Translations under genes and position numbers: made by a program
The notes under the pieces: generated by a model
The model's input: the letters and a program-made list of their open reading frames with translations, nothing else
What the model was told of the DNA's origin: nothing
Database searches by the model: none
In this document: positions 7,014-14,764 of the stretch, piece after piece
How the letters are laid out: every line of letters begins with the position of its first letter
How positions within the stretch are numbered: the first letter of the stretch is position 1
DNA from: JAZDJT01 sp043803845
GTDB taxonomy: Bacteria; Patescibacteriota; Minisyncoccia; Minisyncoccales; GCA-002788555
DNA length: 27,638 nucleotides
Assembly (NCBI GenBank): GCA_043803845.1
Contig: JAZDJT010000008.1
Coordinates: 1-27,638 of the forward strand
Reading direction: 5' to 3'

Positions 7014-8306
7014 CTACTCGTATTCGCCCATTTCCAACTGCGATCGAATCTGCTTTGAAGTCTCTAGAACAACAGAAACCAAAATCAAGAGGGAAGTTCC
7101 TCCTATGGCGAACTGGAAGACGGTAATCTCAATACCAGTCAATTTTTGGATAACGAGCTGAACGACAGTCGGAGAAACGGCTATTAGACCTAAAAATATG
7201 GCGCCTATGAGCAAAACCCTATTTAGAATGTGCTTGATGAAATCAGCCGTCTGTTTGCCGGGGCGAAGTCCGGGGACGAATCCCCCCATCTTCTGAAGAT
7301 TTTCAGAAACCTCATGAGGGTCAAATGTCACCGATGTATAGAAATAAGTGAAGAAAACTACCAATAAGAAATAAAAGGAGTTATAAGCCAAGGGATTTTG
7401 GAAAAAATTGGTCAGAAACGTAGAAGCGCGTGTTAACCATGCAATTGAAGAATTAGCGGTCAGGGAGCCTATCAAACCGGGCAACATTAAAAGAGAAAGG
7501 GCGAAAATTATTGGCATCACTCCGGCGGGATTTATCATCATCGGAAGATAGGTCTGAACACCACCGTACATCTTACGCCCTCTTATTCTTTTGGCGTAAG
7601 AGACGGCGACGTTTCTTCTGGCCTCATTAACAACGATGACGCAGACGGTAATAATTAATGACGCTGCCAGGAAAAGGAGGTAGGAAGGAATCTGAGAGGG
7701 CTGCCAGTCGACAATTATCTGCCTGATGGAGTTAGGAACATCGGCTAATATTCCGGCGAAAATCAAAAGCGATATGCCGTCCCCTATTTTTTTCTCAGTT
7801 ATCAACTCTCCTATCCACATTAAAAAGACCGCACCGGCGGATATCGTCAGGATGGAACCACCTAGAGAGAGAAGTGAAAGATTTCCTATGACTCCCTGCC
7901 CCTGCAAGATTTTAATCATTGAGAAACTCTGCAGTGCAGCCAGAGGAATGGTCAAGATACGAGCGTACTGGTTAAACTTCTGTCTCCCAGCATCTCCTTC
8001 CTCCTTATAGATTTCTTCTAAACGAGGAAAAATCAAAGTCAAAAGTTGCATTATAACTATGGCCGTAATATAAGGACCCATACCCAACATAACTATCGAA
8101 AGTCTCTCTAGGGCACCTCCGGTAAAAATATTCATCAGGCCAAAAAATTGATTGGACTCGAAAAAGACTTTTAACTTTTCCGCGTCAACTCCGGGGATAG
8201 GAATATTGGCAGCTATGCGGAAAATAAGCATCATCGCCAAAACAAAGAATATTTTATTCCTTAAGTCTTTGTATCTAAAAATCGCTAAAAACTTGTTTGG
8301 ACCCAT
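7014..8306 (-). CDS. secY: Protein translocase channel subunit SecY
   Basis: SecY forms the membrane channel for Sec-dependent export and insertion. At 430 residues with about ten hydrophobic segments it has the full bacterial length. Diagnostic stretches are ANIPIPGVD near the N-terminus, LGMGPYITAIVIMQLL, YAKRIRGRKMYGGVQTYLP (the ribosome-binding cytosolic loop), NPAGVMPIIFA, and FDPHEVSENLQKMGGFVPGLRPG. It starts 9 bases after the stop of rplO, so it is translated from the same mRNA, and is followed by the adk-like gene after 8 bases. Confidence 0.97.
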   Translation of the reverse strand: MGPNKFLAIFRYKDLRNKIFFVLAMMLIFRIAANIPIPGVDAEKLKVFFESNQFFGLMNIFTGGALERLSIVMLGMGPYITAIVIMQLLTLIFPRLEEIYKEEGDAGRQKFNQYARILTIPLAALQSFSMIKILQGQGVIGNLSLLSLGGSILTISAGAVFLMWIGELITEKKIGDGISLLIFAGILADVPNSIRQIIVDWQPSQIPSYLLFLAASLIITVCVIVVNEARRNVAVSYAKRIRGRKMYGGVQTYLPMMINPAGVMPIIFALSLLMLPGLIGSLTANSSIAWLTRASTFLTNFFQNPLAYNSFYFLLVVFFTYFYTSVTFDPHEVSENLQKMGGFVPGLRPGKQTADFIKHILNRVLLIGAIFLGLIAVSPTVVQLVIQKLTGIEITVFQFAIGGTSLLILVSVVLETSKQIRSQLEMGEYE

Positions 8307-8315
8307 AACAAAGCA

Positions 8316-8561
8316 CTATGGTTTCTTAGCTCCTTTCGATTTACTTTTCCTCTTTGACAACGGTCGTTCCTGCCTAAACCTGTAACCTCGGAGTTTAGGT
8401 ATTTTCTTGATTAAATCCCTAATATCAGGTCTTACTTTATGGCCCGAACGAGCCGTCTGACCCTTGCCTCCCCGCCCGCTATAAATACCTCTCTTGCCGC
8501 CTCTACCTACTCTCCTTTTAGTTTTCCCTCGATGTAGCGGTTGAATTTGATGTAGTTGCAT
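8316..8561 (-). CDS. rplO: Ribosomal protein uL15, short form lacking the C-terminal half
   Basis: This encodes only 81 residues, where bacterial uL15 is about 145. The N-terminal extension that threads through 23S rRNA is present: MQLHQIQPLHRGKTKRR, VGRGGKRGIYSGRGGKGQTAR, SGHKVRP, then LPKFGF-like IPKLRGYRF. The globular C-terminal domain is absent and the protein ends in a basic tail, KRKSKSKGAKKP. The TAG at 8316-8318 is followed after only 9 bases by secY, so no room remains for a missing half and a frameshift is unlikely. rpmD (uL30), normally just upstream, is also absent. Confidence 0.88.
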   Translation of the reverse strand: MQLHQIQPLHRGKTKRRVGRGGKRGIYSGRGGKGQTARSGHKVRPDIRDLIKKIPKLRGYRFRQERPLSKRKSKSKGAKKP

Positions 8562-8574
8562 AGAATTTCTATTG

Positions 8575-9072
8575 TTAAACCGATTTCTTTTGAATCGGTT
8601 TCTTTCCCACTGATTCTTCCCTTGGCATAAAATCTTTCAACTCTTCAAAAGCTTTTAAAGTCGCTCTAGCTATATTAATCTTGTTATTAGTCTTGGTAAT
8701 CAGTTTGCCAGTGATGTTTGGAATTCCCCCCAAATCACAAAGCGCCCTTATTACGCCTCCCGCGACAATCCCTCTCCCTTTCTTTTGCGGACGTAAAAAA
8801 ATTTTAGCAGAGTGATATTTAATTTCTATGTCCGTAGGAATAGTCTCCTCCCTAATAGGAACGCTGATAAAACTCTTCTTGGCGCGAGTAGTCGCCTTCT
8901 GAATCGCTTGCTGGACATCTCTCCCTTTGGCCACCCCCAAACCGACCTTACCTTTCCTGTCTCCCAATATAATAGCTGCTCTAAAACGAAGATGCTTGCC
9001 ACCCGCGGTAACACGAGTAACGCGAGCGAGATCTAAAAGTTTTGATTCGAATTCTTCCCTTTGTCTAAACAT
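8575..9072 (-). CDS. rpsE: Ribosomal protein uS5
   Basis: uS5 is a 30S body protein near the mRNA entry channel, important for decoding accuracy. The 165 residues match the family. The double-stranded RNA-binding N-terminal domain is seen in RVTAGGKHLRFRAAIILGDRKGKVGLGVAKG, and the C-terminal half in GRGIVAGGVIRALCDLGGIPNITGK. It follows rplR by 10 bases and is followed directly by rplO, with rpmD missing between them. Confidence 0.97.
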   Translation of the reverse strand: MFRQREEFESKLLDLARVTRVTAGGKHLRFRAAIILGDRKGKVGLGVAKGRDVQQAIQKATTRAKKSFISVPIREETIPTDIEIKYHSAKIFLRPQKKGRGIVAGGVIRALCDLGGIPNITGKLITKTNNKINIARATLKAFEELKDFMPREESVGKKPIQKKSV

Positions 9073-9082
9073 AATTTTAAAA

Positions 9083-9454
9083 TTAAAATTTTAAACCGCC
9101 TTCTCTGGCACCCTTGGCTAAAGACTCAATTCTCCCATGGTATTGATAACTGCCTTTATCAAAAACTATCTCTTTTATTCCTGCTTTTAAAGATTTCTGA
9201 GCAATTAATCTACCGACCTCATAAGCGAGCCTAACTTTGTTTTTTTCTTTTTTTTCTTTAGATGGTAACTCCCCGGAGCTCGCCGAAATCAACGTTTCGC
9301 CTTTAAGATCGTCAATCAACTGACACCAGATGTGATAGTTGGAGCGAAAGATAGAAAGGCGGGGTTTCTTTTTCGAACTTCGGATGCGAGCGCCGATGCG
9401 CGCCTTTCTTCTCATTTTTTTTATTCTCTTTTCTTTCTGGGGGTTTTTCTTCAT
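9083..9454 (-). CDS. rplR: Ribosomal protein uL18
   Basis: uL18 binds 5S rRNA in the central protuberance. It has 123 residues with a very basic N-terminus (KEKRIKKMRRKARIGARIR) and the conserved RLSIFRSNYHIWCQLID and C-terminal FDKGSYQYHGRIESLAKGAREGGL stretches. Only 5 bases separate it from the rplF stop. Start ATG at 9452-9454, with no Shine-Dalgarno. Confidence 0.96.
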   Translation of the reverse strand: MKKNPQKEKRIKKMRRKARIGARIRSSKKKPRLSIFRSNYHIWCQLIDDLKGETLISASSGELPSKEKKEKNKVRLAYEVGRLIAQKSLKAGIKEIVFDKGSYQYHGRIESLAKGAREGGLKF

Positions 9455-9459
9455 ATGTT

Positions 9460-10002
9460 TTATTTCGTTGTTGCTATAGCCTTTTTACCCGCTTTCTTTC
9501 TGACTACTTCTCCAACATAACGAATGCCCTTGCCCTTATAAGGCTCTGGCGGCTGGATGTCCCTGATCTTGGCAGCTGTCGAACCAACTTTTTCTATATC
9601 CACCCCTGAAATCTTTATGATTTCTTTTTTGACAGAGAATGTTATCCCCTCCGGGGAAGAAACTTTCACGGGGTGGCTAAATCCGACTCTTAAAACTAAA
9701 TTTTTACCCTCAAGATTCGCCCTCCAACCAATTCCTTCGATCTTTAAATCTTTTTCAAAACCTTCCGTCACGCCCCTCACCATATTGTTGATGTGCGCTC
9801 TCCACGTTCCCCAGAGATTTTTTTCTTCCTTCGATCCTTTTAAACCGACAGAGATTGTCTTATCCTCTTCTTTGACGGAAATAACCGATGGCAACTTCCT
9901 CTCTATTTTGCCCTTTGGCCCTTCAACAACGATGCCTCCCTTACCAAGAACAATCTTAACGTTACTTGGCATCCTAATTGGTTTTTTACCGATCTTTGAC
10001 AT
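9460..10002 (-). CDS. rplF: Ribosomal protein uL6
   Basis: uL6 contacts 23S rRNA near the sarcin-ricin loop where translation factors bind. I place the start at the ATG at 10000-10002, giving 180 residues beginning MSKIGKKPIRMPSNVKI, the conserved family start. A TTG 27 bases upstream would overlap the preceding methyltransferase gene. The C-terminal signature PEPYKGKGIRYVGEVVRKKAGK is intact. It begins 8 bases after the methyltransferase stop. Confidence 0.96.
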   Translation of the reverse strand: MSKIGKKPIRMPSNVKIVLGKGGIVVEGPKGKIERKLPSVISVKEEDKTISVGLKGSKEEKNLWGTWRAHINNMVRGVTEGFEKDLKIEGIGWRANLEGKNLVLRVGFSHPVKVSSPEGITFSVKKEIIKISGVDIEKVGSTAAKIRDIQPPEPYKGKGIRYVGEVVRKKAGKKAIATTK

Positions 10003-10010
10003 ATTTTTAT

Positions 10011-10544
10011 CTAATGTTTTTTTCGCCAAAAAACGAAAATGGCATTTTTGTATATATAACTCTCGTAATCTCCTAAAGAATCTTTCAAAATTTTTTCGAT
10101 TTGTTCAGCCCGGAAGGGTTTCCCTAATTCAAACAACGTAATTCCCTTTTTTAATGGCTCACGGAAAATTAAATATTTAAAATTGCTCTTCACTCTTTTA
10201 AGGACTTCTCGAGGAGACTTCAGATGATGAAGAACCCCCCAAAATATAGCCAATTCTCCCTTCGGTAAACTCTTCTCCAGGTCCATCTTTTCGGTTTTTA
10301 TACCTTTTTCACGAGACAGTTTTATCAATTTTTCGTTGGTGTCATAACCGTAACAATCTTTCGCCTTCAAAATCCCTTTCAAAATAACAGTTACTTTACC
10401 GTCGCCGCAACCCAAATCGTGCATCTCTCTTCCTCTAAAGTCTTCGGGCAGAATCTTTTTTAAAAAATCTAATTGTTTTCTAATGTGCAATCCTATGATC
10501 AAATTATTCCCTAAAAAACCGTAAAGAAAATTCTCTAAAACCAT
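10011..10544 (-). CDS. Class I SAM-dependent methyltransferase inside the spc operon
   Basis: This 177-residue protein has a Rossmann methyltransferase core: motif I MHDLGCGDGKVT (41-52) that binds S-adenosylmethionine, an acidic ribose-binding residue in CYGYDTNE (64-71), KMDLEKSL, motif IV AIFWGVLHHLKSPREVL (99-115), and a late YLIFREPL strand. Overall it resembles ubiE/type-11 methyltransferases. It lies between rpsH (9 bases before it) and rplF (8 bases after), inside an otherwise canonical ribosomal operon, and has a purine-rich AGAGGAG just before its ATG that most neighbours lack. The substrate is unknown. Position suggests ribosomal RNA, a ribosomal protein or a translation factor, but this is inference. 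Confidence 0.87.
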   Translation of the reverse strand: MVLENFLYGFLGNNLIIGLHIRKQLDFLKKILPEDFRGREMHDLGCGDGKVTVILKGILKAKDCYGYDTNEKLIKLSREKGIKTEKMDLEKSLPKGELAIFWGVLHHLKSPREVLKRVKSNFKYLIFREPLKKGITLFELGKPFRAEQIEKILKDSLGDYESYIYKNAIFVFWRKKH

Positions 10545-10553
10545 ACTCCTCTA

Positions 10554-10937
10554 TTACCAAATTTCACAGATTACCTCTCCTCCTAACTTCATTTTTCTTG
10601 CCTTCCTACCCGTCAAAATACCTTTCGGAGTGGAAACAATCAAGATACCCTGCCCTGTTTTCGGCACGTAAAGTTCTTTGCTCTTGAAATAAACTCTGCG
10701 ACCAGGCTTGGATATTATTTTTAGACCGCGGATCCCTGGTTTTTTCTCTTGATATTTCAAACCGATTACCAATCTCTTCTTAATTCTGCCTTTCTTTTTA
10801 ACGTCCTCTACAAAACCTTCTTTCGCTAAAAGGGCAACGATATTGTACTTAAAATTTGAATAGGGGACACCTACCGTACTTTTCCTAACGGCTAGAGCAT
10901 TCTTAATTTTTATTAACATCTCTATGACTTGTTTCAT
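10554..10937 (-). CDS. rpsH: Ribosomal protein uS8
   Basis: uS8 binds helix 21 of 16S rRNA and is a central-domain assembly protein. It has 127 residues. The start fits VIEMLIKIKNALAVRKSTV aligning with the family IADMLTRIRNA. The conserved C-terminus reads VSTPKGILTGRKARKMKLGGEVICEIW. It follows rpsN after 10 bases and is followed by the methyltransferase gene rather than directly by rplF. Confidence 0.96.
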   Translation of the reverse strand: MKQVIEMLIKIKNALAVRKSTVGVPYSNFKYNIVALLAKEGFVEDVKKKGRIKKRLVIGLKYQEKKPGIRGLKIISKPGRRVYFKSKELYVPKTGQGILIVSTPKGILTGRKARKMKLGGEVICEIW

Positions 10938-10947
10938 AAAAATTTAC

Positions 10948-11133
10948 CTACCAAGAACTTTTTTTTATGCCAGGCAACAAACCTTTATTGGCCAATTCTC
11001 TAAAACAGATTCTGCAAACACCAAATTTCCTCATATAACCTCTCCTCCTACCGCATCTGAAACAGCGCCTGACCACGCGACTCTTGTATTTTATCTTTCT
11101 TTTGGCACGGACAACTTGTGATTTTTTAGCCAT
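10948..11133 (-). CDS. rpsN: Ribosomal protein uS14, zinc-binding type
   Basis: This 61-residue short form of uS14 (type Z) sits in the 30S head. Two CxxC pairs (CFRCG and CRICF) form the zinc site that the longer type lacks. The conserved C-terminal FRELANKGLLPGIKKSSW is complete. It starts 1 base after the rplE stop. Confidence 0.96.
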   Translation of the reverse strand: MAKKSQVVRAKRKIKYKSRVVRRCFRCGRRRGYMRKFGVCRICFRELANKGLLPGIKKSSW

Positions 11134-11134
11134 A

Positions 11135-11689
11135 TTACTTTTCTTTTAGGGGAAAACCCATTAGTTTAAAAAGGGTTATCGCCTCATTCTTATTTTTGGC
11201 ATTACTGACCACGTTCGCCTCTAGTCCAAAAATTATTTTTGACTTTTCCGGATAAATTTCAGGGAAGATAATGTGTTCTTTTACGCCTATCGTTAGAACT
11301 CCGCCCTTATCGACGGCACTCAGGGGTATCCCTCTGAAGTCACGGGACCTAGGAAGGGCGATATTTATGAGTCTCTCTAAAAATTCGAAGGCCCTACCTT
11401 TCCTGAGGGTAACTTTTATGCCAACCACCGCTCCCTCTCTCGTCTTGAAAACCGAGATCGCCCTTTTAGCCACAGTCAAAACCGGCCTCTGCCCGCAAAC
11501 CACCATCATGTCACCCAAAATACTCTTAATCAACGACTCTCTTTTTGAAGGATCGACGTTGTTCAAGAGCTTGCCTATCCCGGTGTTAATCACAACCTTC
11601 GTGATTTTTGGAACGGCGAAATCATTCTTGTAACCCATTCTTTTCCTGAATTCTGGAATCACTATTTTTTTGTATTTTTCTTTCAACAT
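11135..11689 (-). CDS. rplE: Ribosomal protein uL5
   Basis: uL5 binds 5S rRNA and touches the P-site tRNA from the central protuberance. It has 184 residues (E. coli 179). Signature stretches are VPKITKVVINTGIG, GQRPVLTVAKRAISVFKTREG, VTLRKGRAFEFLERLINIALPR, and DFRGIPLSAVDKGGVLTIGVKEH. It follows rplX after 3 bases. Confidence 0.97.
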   Translation of the reverse strand: MLKEKYKKIVIPEFRKRMGYKNDFAVPKITKVVINTGIGKLLNNVDPSKRESLIKSILGDMMVVCGQRPVLTVAKRAISVFKTREGAVVGIKVTLRKGRAFEFLERLINIALPRSRDFRGIPLSAVDKGGVLTIGVKEHIIFPEIYPEKSKIIFGLEANVVSNAKNKNEAITLFKLMGFPLKEK

Positions 11690-11692
11690 AAT

Positions 11693-12001
11693 TTAGGAAA
11701 AAGTCCTTTGGCACTTTTTACAAAAACGATGTTTGACATCATTAACGGTCTTATAGCTGATTCTTGAAGGTTTTTTGCACTTCGGGCAAATCAATTTTAA
11801 ATTTGAAGAGAAGATAGGAGCAAAAACCGAAACTATCTCCCCTTTTTCTCCTTCCTTTTTAGCACGCCTGTGCTTCTTACGGATGTTCAAACCCTCAATA
11901 ACAACCTTGTTTTCCGTCGGCAGAGTTCTCATAATTTTCCCCTTACGTTTTCTGTCCTTCCCCTTGGTTACCAAAACTTGGTCTCCTTTTTTGAGTTTCA
12001 T
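11693..12001 (-). CDS. rplX: Ribosomal protein uL24 with C-terminal CxxC pairs
   Basis: uL24 is an early 50S assembly protein near the exit tunnel. It has 102 residues. The KOW motif is at the N-terminus (LKKGDQVLVTKGKDRKRKGKIMRTLP). The second half retains four cysteines in two CxxC pairs (CPKC and CKKC), so a zinc ribbon is likely; many bacteria keep this and E. coli has lost it. It is followed by rplE after 3 bases. Confidence 0.96.
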   Translation of the reverse strand: MKLKKGDQVLVTKGKDRKRKGKIMRTLPTENKVVIEGLNIRKKHRRAKKEGEKGEIVSVFAPIFSSNLKLICPKCKKPSRISYKTVNDVKHRFCKKCQRTFS

Positions 12002-12004
12002 AAA

Positions 12005-12376
12005 TTATACTACAATATTAGCTATACCCACTATTTTTTCAAATCCTTTCTCTCTTAAGATCTGAGGGATTGGACCGTTGAGCCTATTGCCCTTGGGATC
12101 TTTCGTCTTGCCTTCCAGGATTATCGCGGCGTTATCGTCAAACCTAAGATATATGCCGGAAGACAACTTGAAGGGTGATTTTTGACGGACTATCACTGCC
12201 CGAACAACCTCTCCTTTCTTGACTGACCGCCGCGGTTCGGCTTCTTTAACCGAAACTACAATGACATCTCCTATTCTGGCATAACGATGTTTTGTTCCTC
12301 TTAGTATTCTGAAGCAGCGGACAGCTTTCGCTCCGGTGTTATCGCAAATTTTTAAATTTGTACCGACCTGAATCAT
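12005..12376 (-). CDS. rplN: Ribosomal protein uL14
   Basis: uL14 lies at the subunit interface and contacts 16S rRNA. I choose the ATG at 12374-12376, giving 123 residues starting MIQVGTNLKICDNTGAKAVRC, the universal start. An in-frame GTG at 12412 would overlap the end of rpsQ. Family stretches RIGDVIVVSVKEAEP and VRAVIVRQKSP are intact. The start is 11 bases after the rpsQ stop with no Shine-Dalgarno. Confidence 0.95.
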   Translation of the reverse strand: MIQVGTNLKICDNTGAKAVRCFRILRGTKHRYARIGDVIVVSVKEAEPRRSVKKGEVVRAVIVRQKSPFKLSSGIYLRFDDNAAIILEGKTKDPKGNRLNGPIPQILREKGFEKIVGIANIVV

Positions 12377-12387
12377 AGAATTGAGGA

Positions 12388-12621
12388 TTAAATCTTCTTC
12401 AAAACGCGCCACTTTTTGTCTTTGGATAATGGCCTCGTTTCTTCGATAATTACTTGGTCTCCAGTTTTAAATTCGCCCTTCTCGTCATGAGCCTTGTACT
12501 TTTTTGTCAGACGGTATCTCTTTTTATACTTGGCATGCTCTTTCCATCTCTCAACCTCCACAACTACAGTTTTTTTCATCTTGTCGGAAACCACTAAACC
12601 TTTTAATCTTTTCTTGGACAT
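12388..12621 (-). CDS. rpsQ: Ribosomal protein uS17
   Basis: uS17 is an OB-fold primary binder of 16S rRNA. It has 77 residues (family about 80-85), beginning MSKKRLKGLVVSDKMKKTVVVEVER and including YKKRYRLTKKYKAHDEKGEFKTGDQVIIEETRPLSKDKKW in separate conserved blocks. It follows rpmC after 17 bases. Confidence 0.95.
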   Translation of the reverse strand: MSKKRLKGLVVSDKMKKTVVVEVERWKEHAKYKKRYRLTKKYKAHDEKGEFKTGDQVIIEETRPLSKDKKWRVLKKI

Positions 12622-12638
12622 AAAATTATTTAAAAAAA

Positions 12639-12845
12639 TTATTTTGCCGATTTGCTATCTTTCGAATTTGAATTCATTATCGTCAAAATCCGAGCAATCT
12701 CTTTCTTTGCCGCACCAAATTCTTTTACATTCTTTAATTTGTCTTGTGATAAATCAAACCTCAGTTGGCGAAGCTTCTCTCTCTTCTCTCGCAGCATTTT
12801 TTGCAGAACTTCTTTTGATTTGCCTTTTAAATCTGTTGTCTTCAT
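12639..12845 (-). CDS. rpmC: Ribosomal protein uL29
   Basis: uL29 is a small helical hairpin at the exit tunnel that helps SRP and trigger factor dock. It has 68 residues with the family pattern LREKREKLRQLRFDLS then KNVKEFGAAKKEIARILTI, and a lysine/serine tail. It stands between rplP and rpsQ as in most bacteria, 51 bases after rplP. Confidence 0.93.
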   Translation of the reverse strand: MKTTDLKGKSKEVLQKMLREKREKLRQLRFDLSQDKLKNVKEFGAAKKEIARILTIMNSNSKDSKSAK

Positions 12846-12896
12846 AATTATCTCAACTTGTCGATTACTTGTTTATTAATCGGCTTCTCATTTTTT

Positions 12897-13301
12897 TTAA
12901 TCCTCCACTGTTTTCGTTCTCACGGGCAATTTACCCTTAACCTCGCTTAGAGCGGCTATAGCTATTTCTCTTGGAACACCGTCTATTTCAAAAATAATCC
13001 TGCCTGGCTTTAAAGGATAGACATAACCGATGACACCACCCTTGCCTCCTCCCATACCAACTTCATTGCCTTTAAAAGTTATTGGTTTGTCAGGGAAAGT
13101 CCTTATCCATATTTTCCCCTTGCCCTTCAGGTGCCTCAATATAACTTTCCTGGCTGCTTCAATCTGGTTAGACTTTAACCAATGAGTGCCCAAAGACTTC
13201 AGCCCCACAATTCCAAAGGCCAGCTTACTCGCCCTTCTCTCGACACCCCTGGAATGACCTCTCTGTATTTTCCTGTGTTTTACACGTTTTGGATATAACA
13301 T
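12897..13301 (-). CDS. rplP: Ribosomal protein uL16
   Basis: uL16 is a late-assembling 50S protein near the A-site tRNA elbow and peptidyl transferase centre. It has 134 residues starting MLYPKRVKHRKIQRG. The conserved WIRTFPDKPITFKGNEVGMG and GKGGVIGYVYPLKPGRIIFE blocks are present. It follows rpsC after 18 bases. Confidence 0.97.
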   Translation of the reverse strand: MLYPKRVKHRKIQRGHSRGVERRASKLAFGIVGLKSLGTHWLKSNQIEAARKVILRHLKGKGKIWIRTFPDKPITFKGNEVGMGGGKGGVIGYVYPLKPGRIIFEIDGVPREIAIAALSEVKGKLPVRTKTVED

Positions 13302-13319
13302 CTTTTTGGAAAATTCGAT

Positions 13320-13949
13320 TTAAGCTTTTTCTCCCTTATAAAGCCAAACCTTTATACCCACAATGCCGTATGTGCACTCGGCCCGGGCTTCACTATAATC
13401 TATATCAGCCCTGATAGTGTTAAGCGGCAATTTACCCTCTTTAAAAAGTTCGTTTCGACCTATCTCAACTCCATCCAGCCTTCCCTTAACCCTTATTTTG
13501 ATACCTCCGACCTTACCGCTTCGGAAAACCCTCTCGATAGTTCTCTTTACTGCTCTTTTATACGGGACTCTTCTTTCGAAGTCAACGGCAATCTGTTGAG
13601 CCAGAAGAGAAGCGCTCGTCGATGGATCCCTGATCTCTTCGATGTCTAATTTTATATCTTTTTTGTTCAGCTTTTTTGCCATCTTCTTTAAAAGAGCTTC
13701 CACTCCTTCTCCTCCTCTGCCTATGATAAGACCTGGTCGCGCCGTTTTTATAATAATATTTATCCTTTCTCCCAACCTTTTGATGTTAATCTTTTCGACT
13801 ACCCCTTTACTAAATTCTTTAGCCAAGATTTGGCGTATTTTCCAATCTTCTTCCAGGTTCTCTTTGTATTTTTTTGAAGAAAACCAATTAGAATCCCACT
13901 CTTGAGTGGTGCCGATTCTAAAAATTTTGGGGTTAACCTTATGAGTCAT
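13320..13949 (-). CDS. rpsC: Ribosomal protein uS3
   Basis: uS3 lines the mRNA entry channel and has RNA helicase activity with uS4. It has 209 residues (E. coli 233; mainly the C-terminal tail is shorter). The KH domain GxxG loop is in PGLIIGRGGEGVEALL. The C-terminal domain has RVFRSGKVGGIKIRVKGRLDG and ADIDYSEARAECTYGIVGIKVW. The start lacks the usual Gly-Gln (MTHKVNP). Confidence 0.97.
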   Translation of the reverse strand: MTHKVNPKIFRIGTTQEWDSNWFSSKKYKENLEEDWKIRQILAKEFSKGVVEKINIKRLGERINIIIKTARPGLIIGRGGEGVEALLKKMAKKLNKKDIKLDIEEIRDPSTSASLLAQQIAVDFERRVPYKRAVKRTIERVFRSGKVGGIKIRVKGRLDGVEIGRNELFKEGKLPLNTIRADIDYSEARAECTYGIVGIKVWLYKGEKA

Positions 13950-13980
13950 AAAGATTTTTTAATTTAGCAAAGTTTTTTAT

Positions 13981-14364
13981 TTAGATTTTTTTGATTTTTT
14001 TCGAATTAACTCTGGCCTTGGGCAATTTTTCTTCTAAAATAATACTAACGTGACTGGTCTTTTTTTGTATAGGGTGGGCTGACCCTCGCGAAACAGGTCT
14101 CCACCTCTTTAATTTGGGTCCCTCGTCTACAAAAATTTTCTTTATATAAAGTGTTTTGATTTTTTTCTCGTCAAAATTAAAATTATTTTTAGCGTTGGCA
14201 ATAACTGATTTCAAAAGCTTCAAAATTGGTTTAGCGGCCTTTCTTTCAGAGAAAGCAAGGTAACGCTCCGCGCTTTCCACGCTCATACCCCTAACCAAAT
14301 CAACCACCATTCTTACTTTGCGTGGAGCCATTCTTAGATATTTCAACGAGGTTTTAACTTCCAT
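13981..14364 (-). CDS. rplV: Ribosomal protein uL22
   Basis: uL22 extends a beta-hairpin into the exit tunnel, where it affects macrolide binding and nascent-chain arrest. It has 127 residues. Seen are RMAPRKVRMVVDLVRGMSV, the helix ANAKNNFNFD, and the hairpin KRWRPVSRGSAHPIQKKTSHVSI. It follows rpsS after 13 bases. Confidence 0.96.
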   Translation of the reverse strand: MEVKTSLKYLRMAPRKVRMVVDLVRGMSVESAERYLAFSERKAAKPILKLLKSVIANAKNNFNFDEKKIKTLYIKKIFVDEGPKLKRWRPVSRGSAHPIQKKTSHVSIILEEKLPKARVNSKKIKKI

Positions 14365-14377
14365 ATTTTAAAACTTT

Positions 14378-14752
14378 TTAAGCTTTCTTCCCGCGAGAAG
14401 GAGCGGCTGGAGCTGCCGGAGTGCCCGGAGCTGATTTCGTTGGAGCTGCCCCGGCCTGTTTAGCTGATTCTGTCTTCTCCAATTCTCTTTCCATTCTGCC
14501 ACCGTGCCTCTGAAATCTGGTGGTTGGGGAAAATTCGCCTAACTTGTGACCGACCATTTCTTCTCTAACGCTTACCGAGATAAATTCTTTACCATTGTGG
14601 ACAAGAAAACTGATCCCGACCATCTCTGGCGTTATGGTTGAAGAACGTGACCATGTCTTGATAGGACCTTTCTTGCCTTCCTGCAAAAATTTCCTTATCT
14701 TTTCCTCAAGTTTTTGATTGAGATATGGACCTTTTTTAAGACTTCTTGACAT
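14378..14752 (-). CDS. rpsS: Ribosomal protein uS19 with Ala/Pro-rich C-terminal tail
   Basis: uS19 is a 30S head protein forming a bridge with uL5 and contacting A-site tRNA. The core (about 1-90) is standard: MSRSLKKGPYLNQKL, WSRSSTITPEMVG, VREEMVGHKLGEFSPTTRF. After the usual end the protein continues about 30 residues as a low-complexity Ala/Pro/Ser/Lys tail (KQAGAAPTKSAPGTPAAPAA, then SRGKKA). The family is usually about 92 residues. The tail is likely disordered and could reach toward the decoding side. No function is known to me. Confidence 0.96.
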   Translation of the reverse strand: MSRSLKKGPYLNQKLEEKIRKFLQEGKKGPIKTWSRSSTITPEMVGISFLVHNGKEFISVSVREEMVGHKLGEFSPTTRFQRHGGRMERELEKTESAKQAGAAPTKSAPGTPAAPAAPSRGKKA

Positions 14753-14764
14753 AGTTTTATTTTC

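Noticed and set aside
10003..10029. TTG start 27 bases upstream for rplF
   Set aside because: It overlaps the methyltransferase stop, while the internal ATG gives the conserved MSKIGKKPI start.
9557..10141. 194-residue open frame antisense to rplF and the methyltransferase
   Set aside because: It is the mirror of two clear genes; its length comes from their codon bias, and it shows no motif.
12377..12412. GTG start 36 bases upstream for rplN
   Set aside because: It would overlap rpsQ and add residues before the universal MIQ start of uL14.
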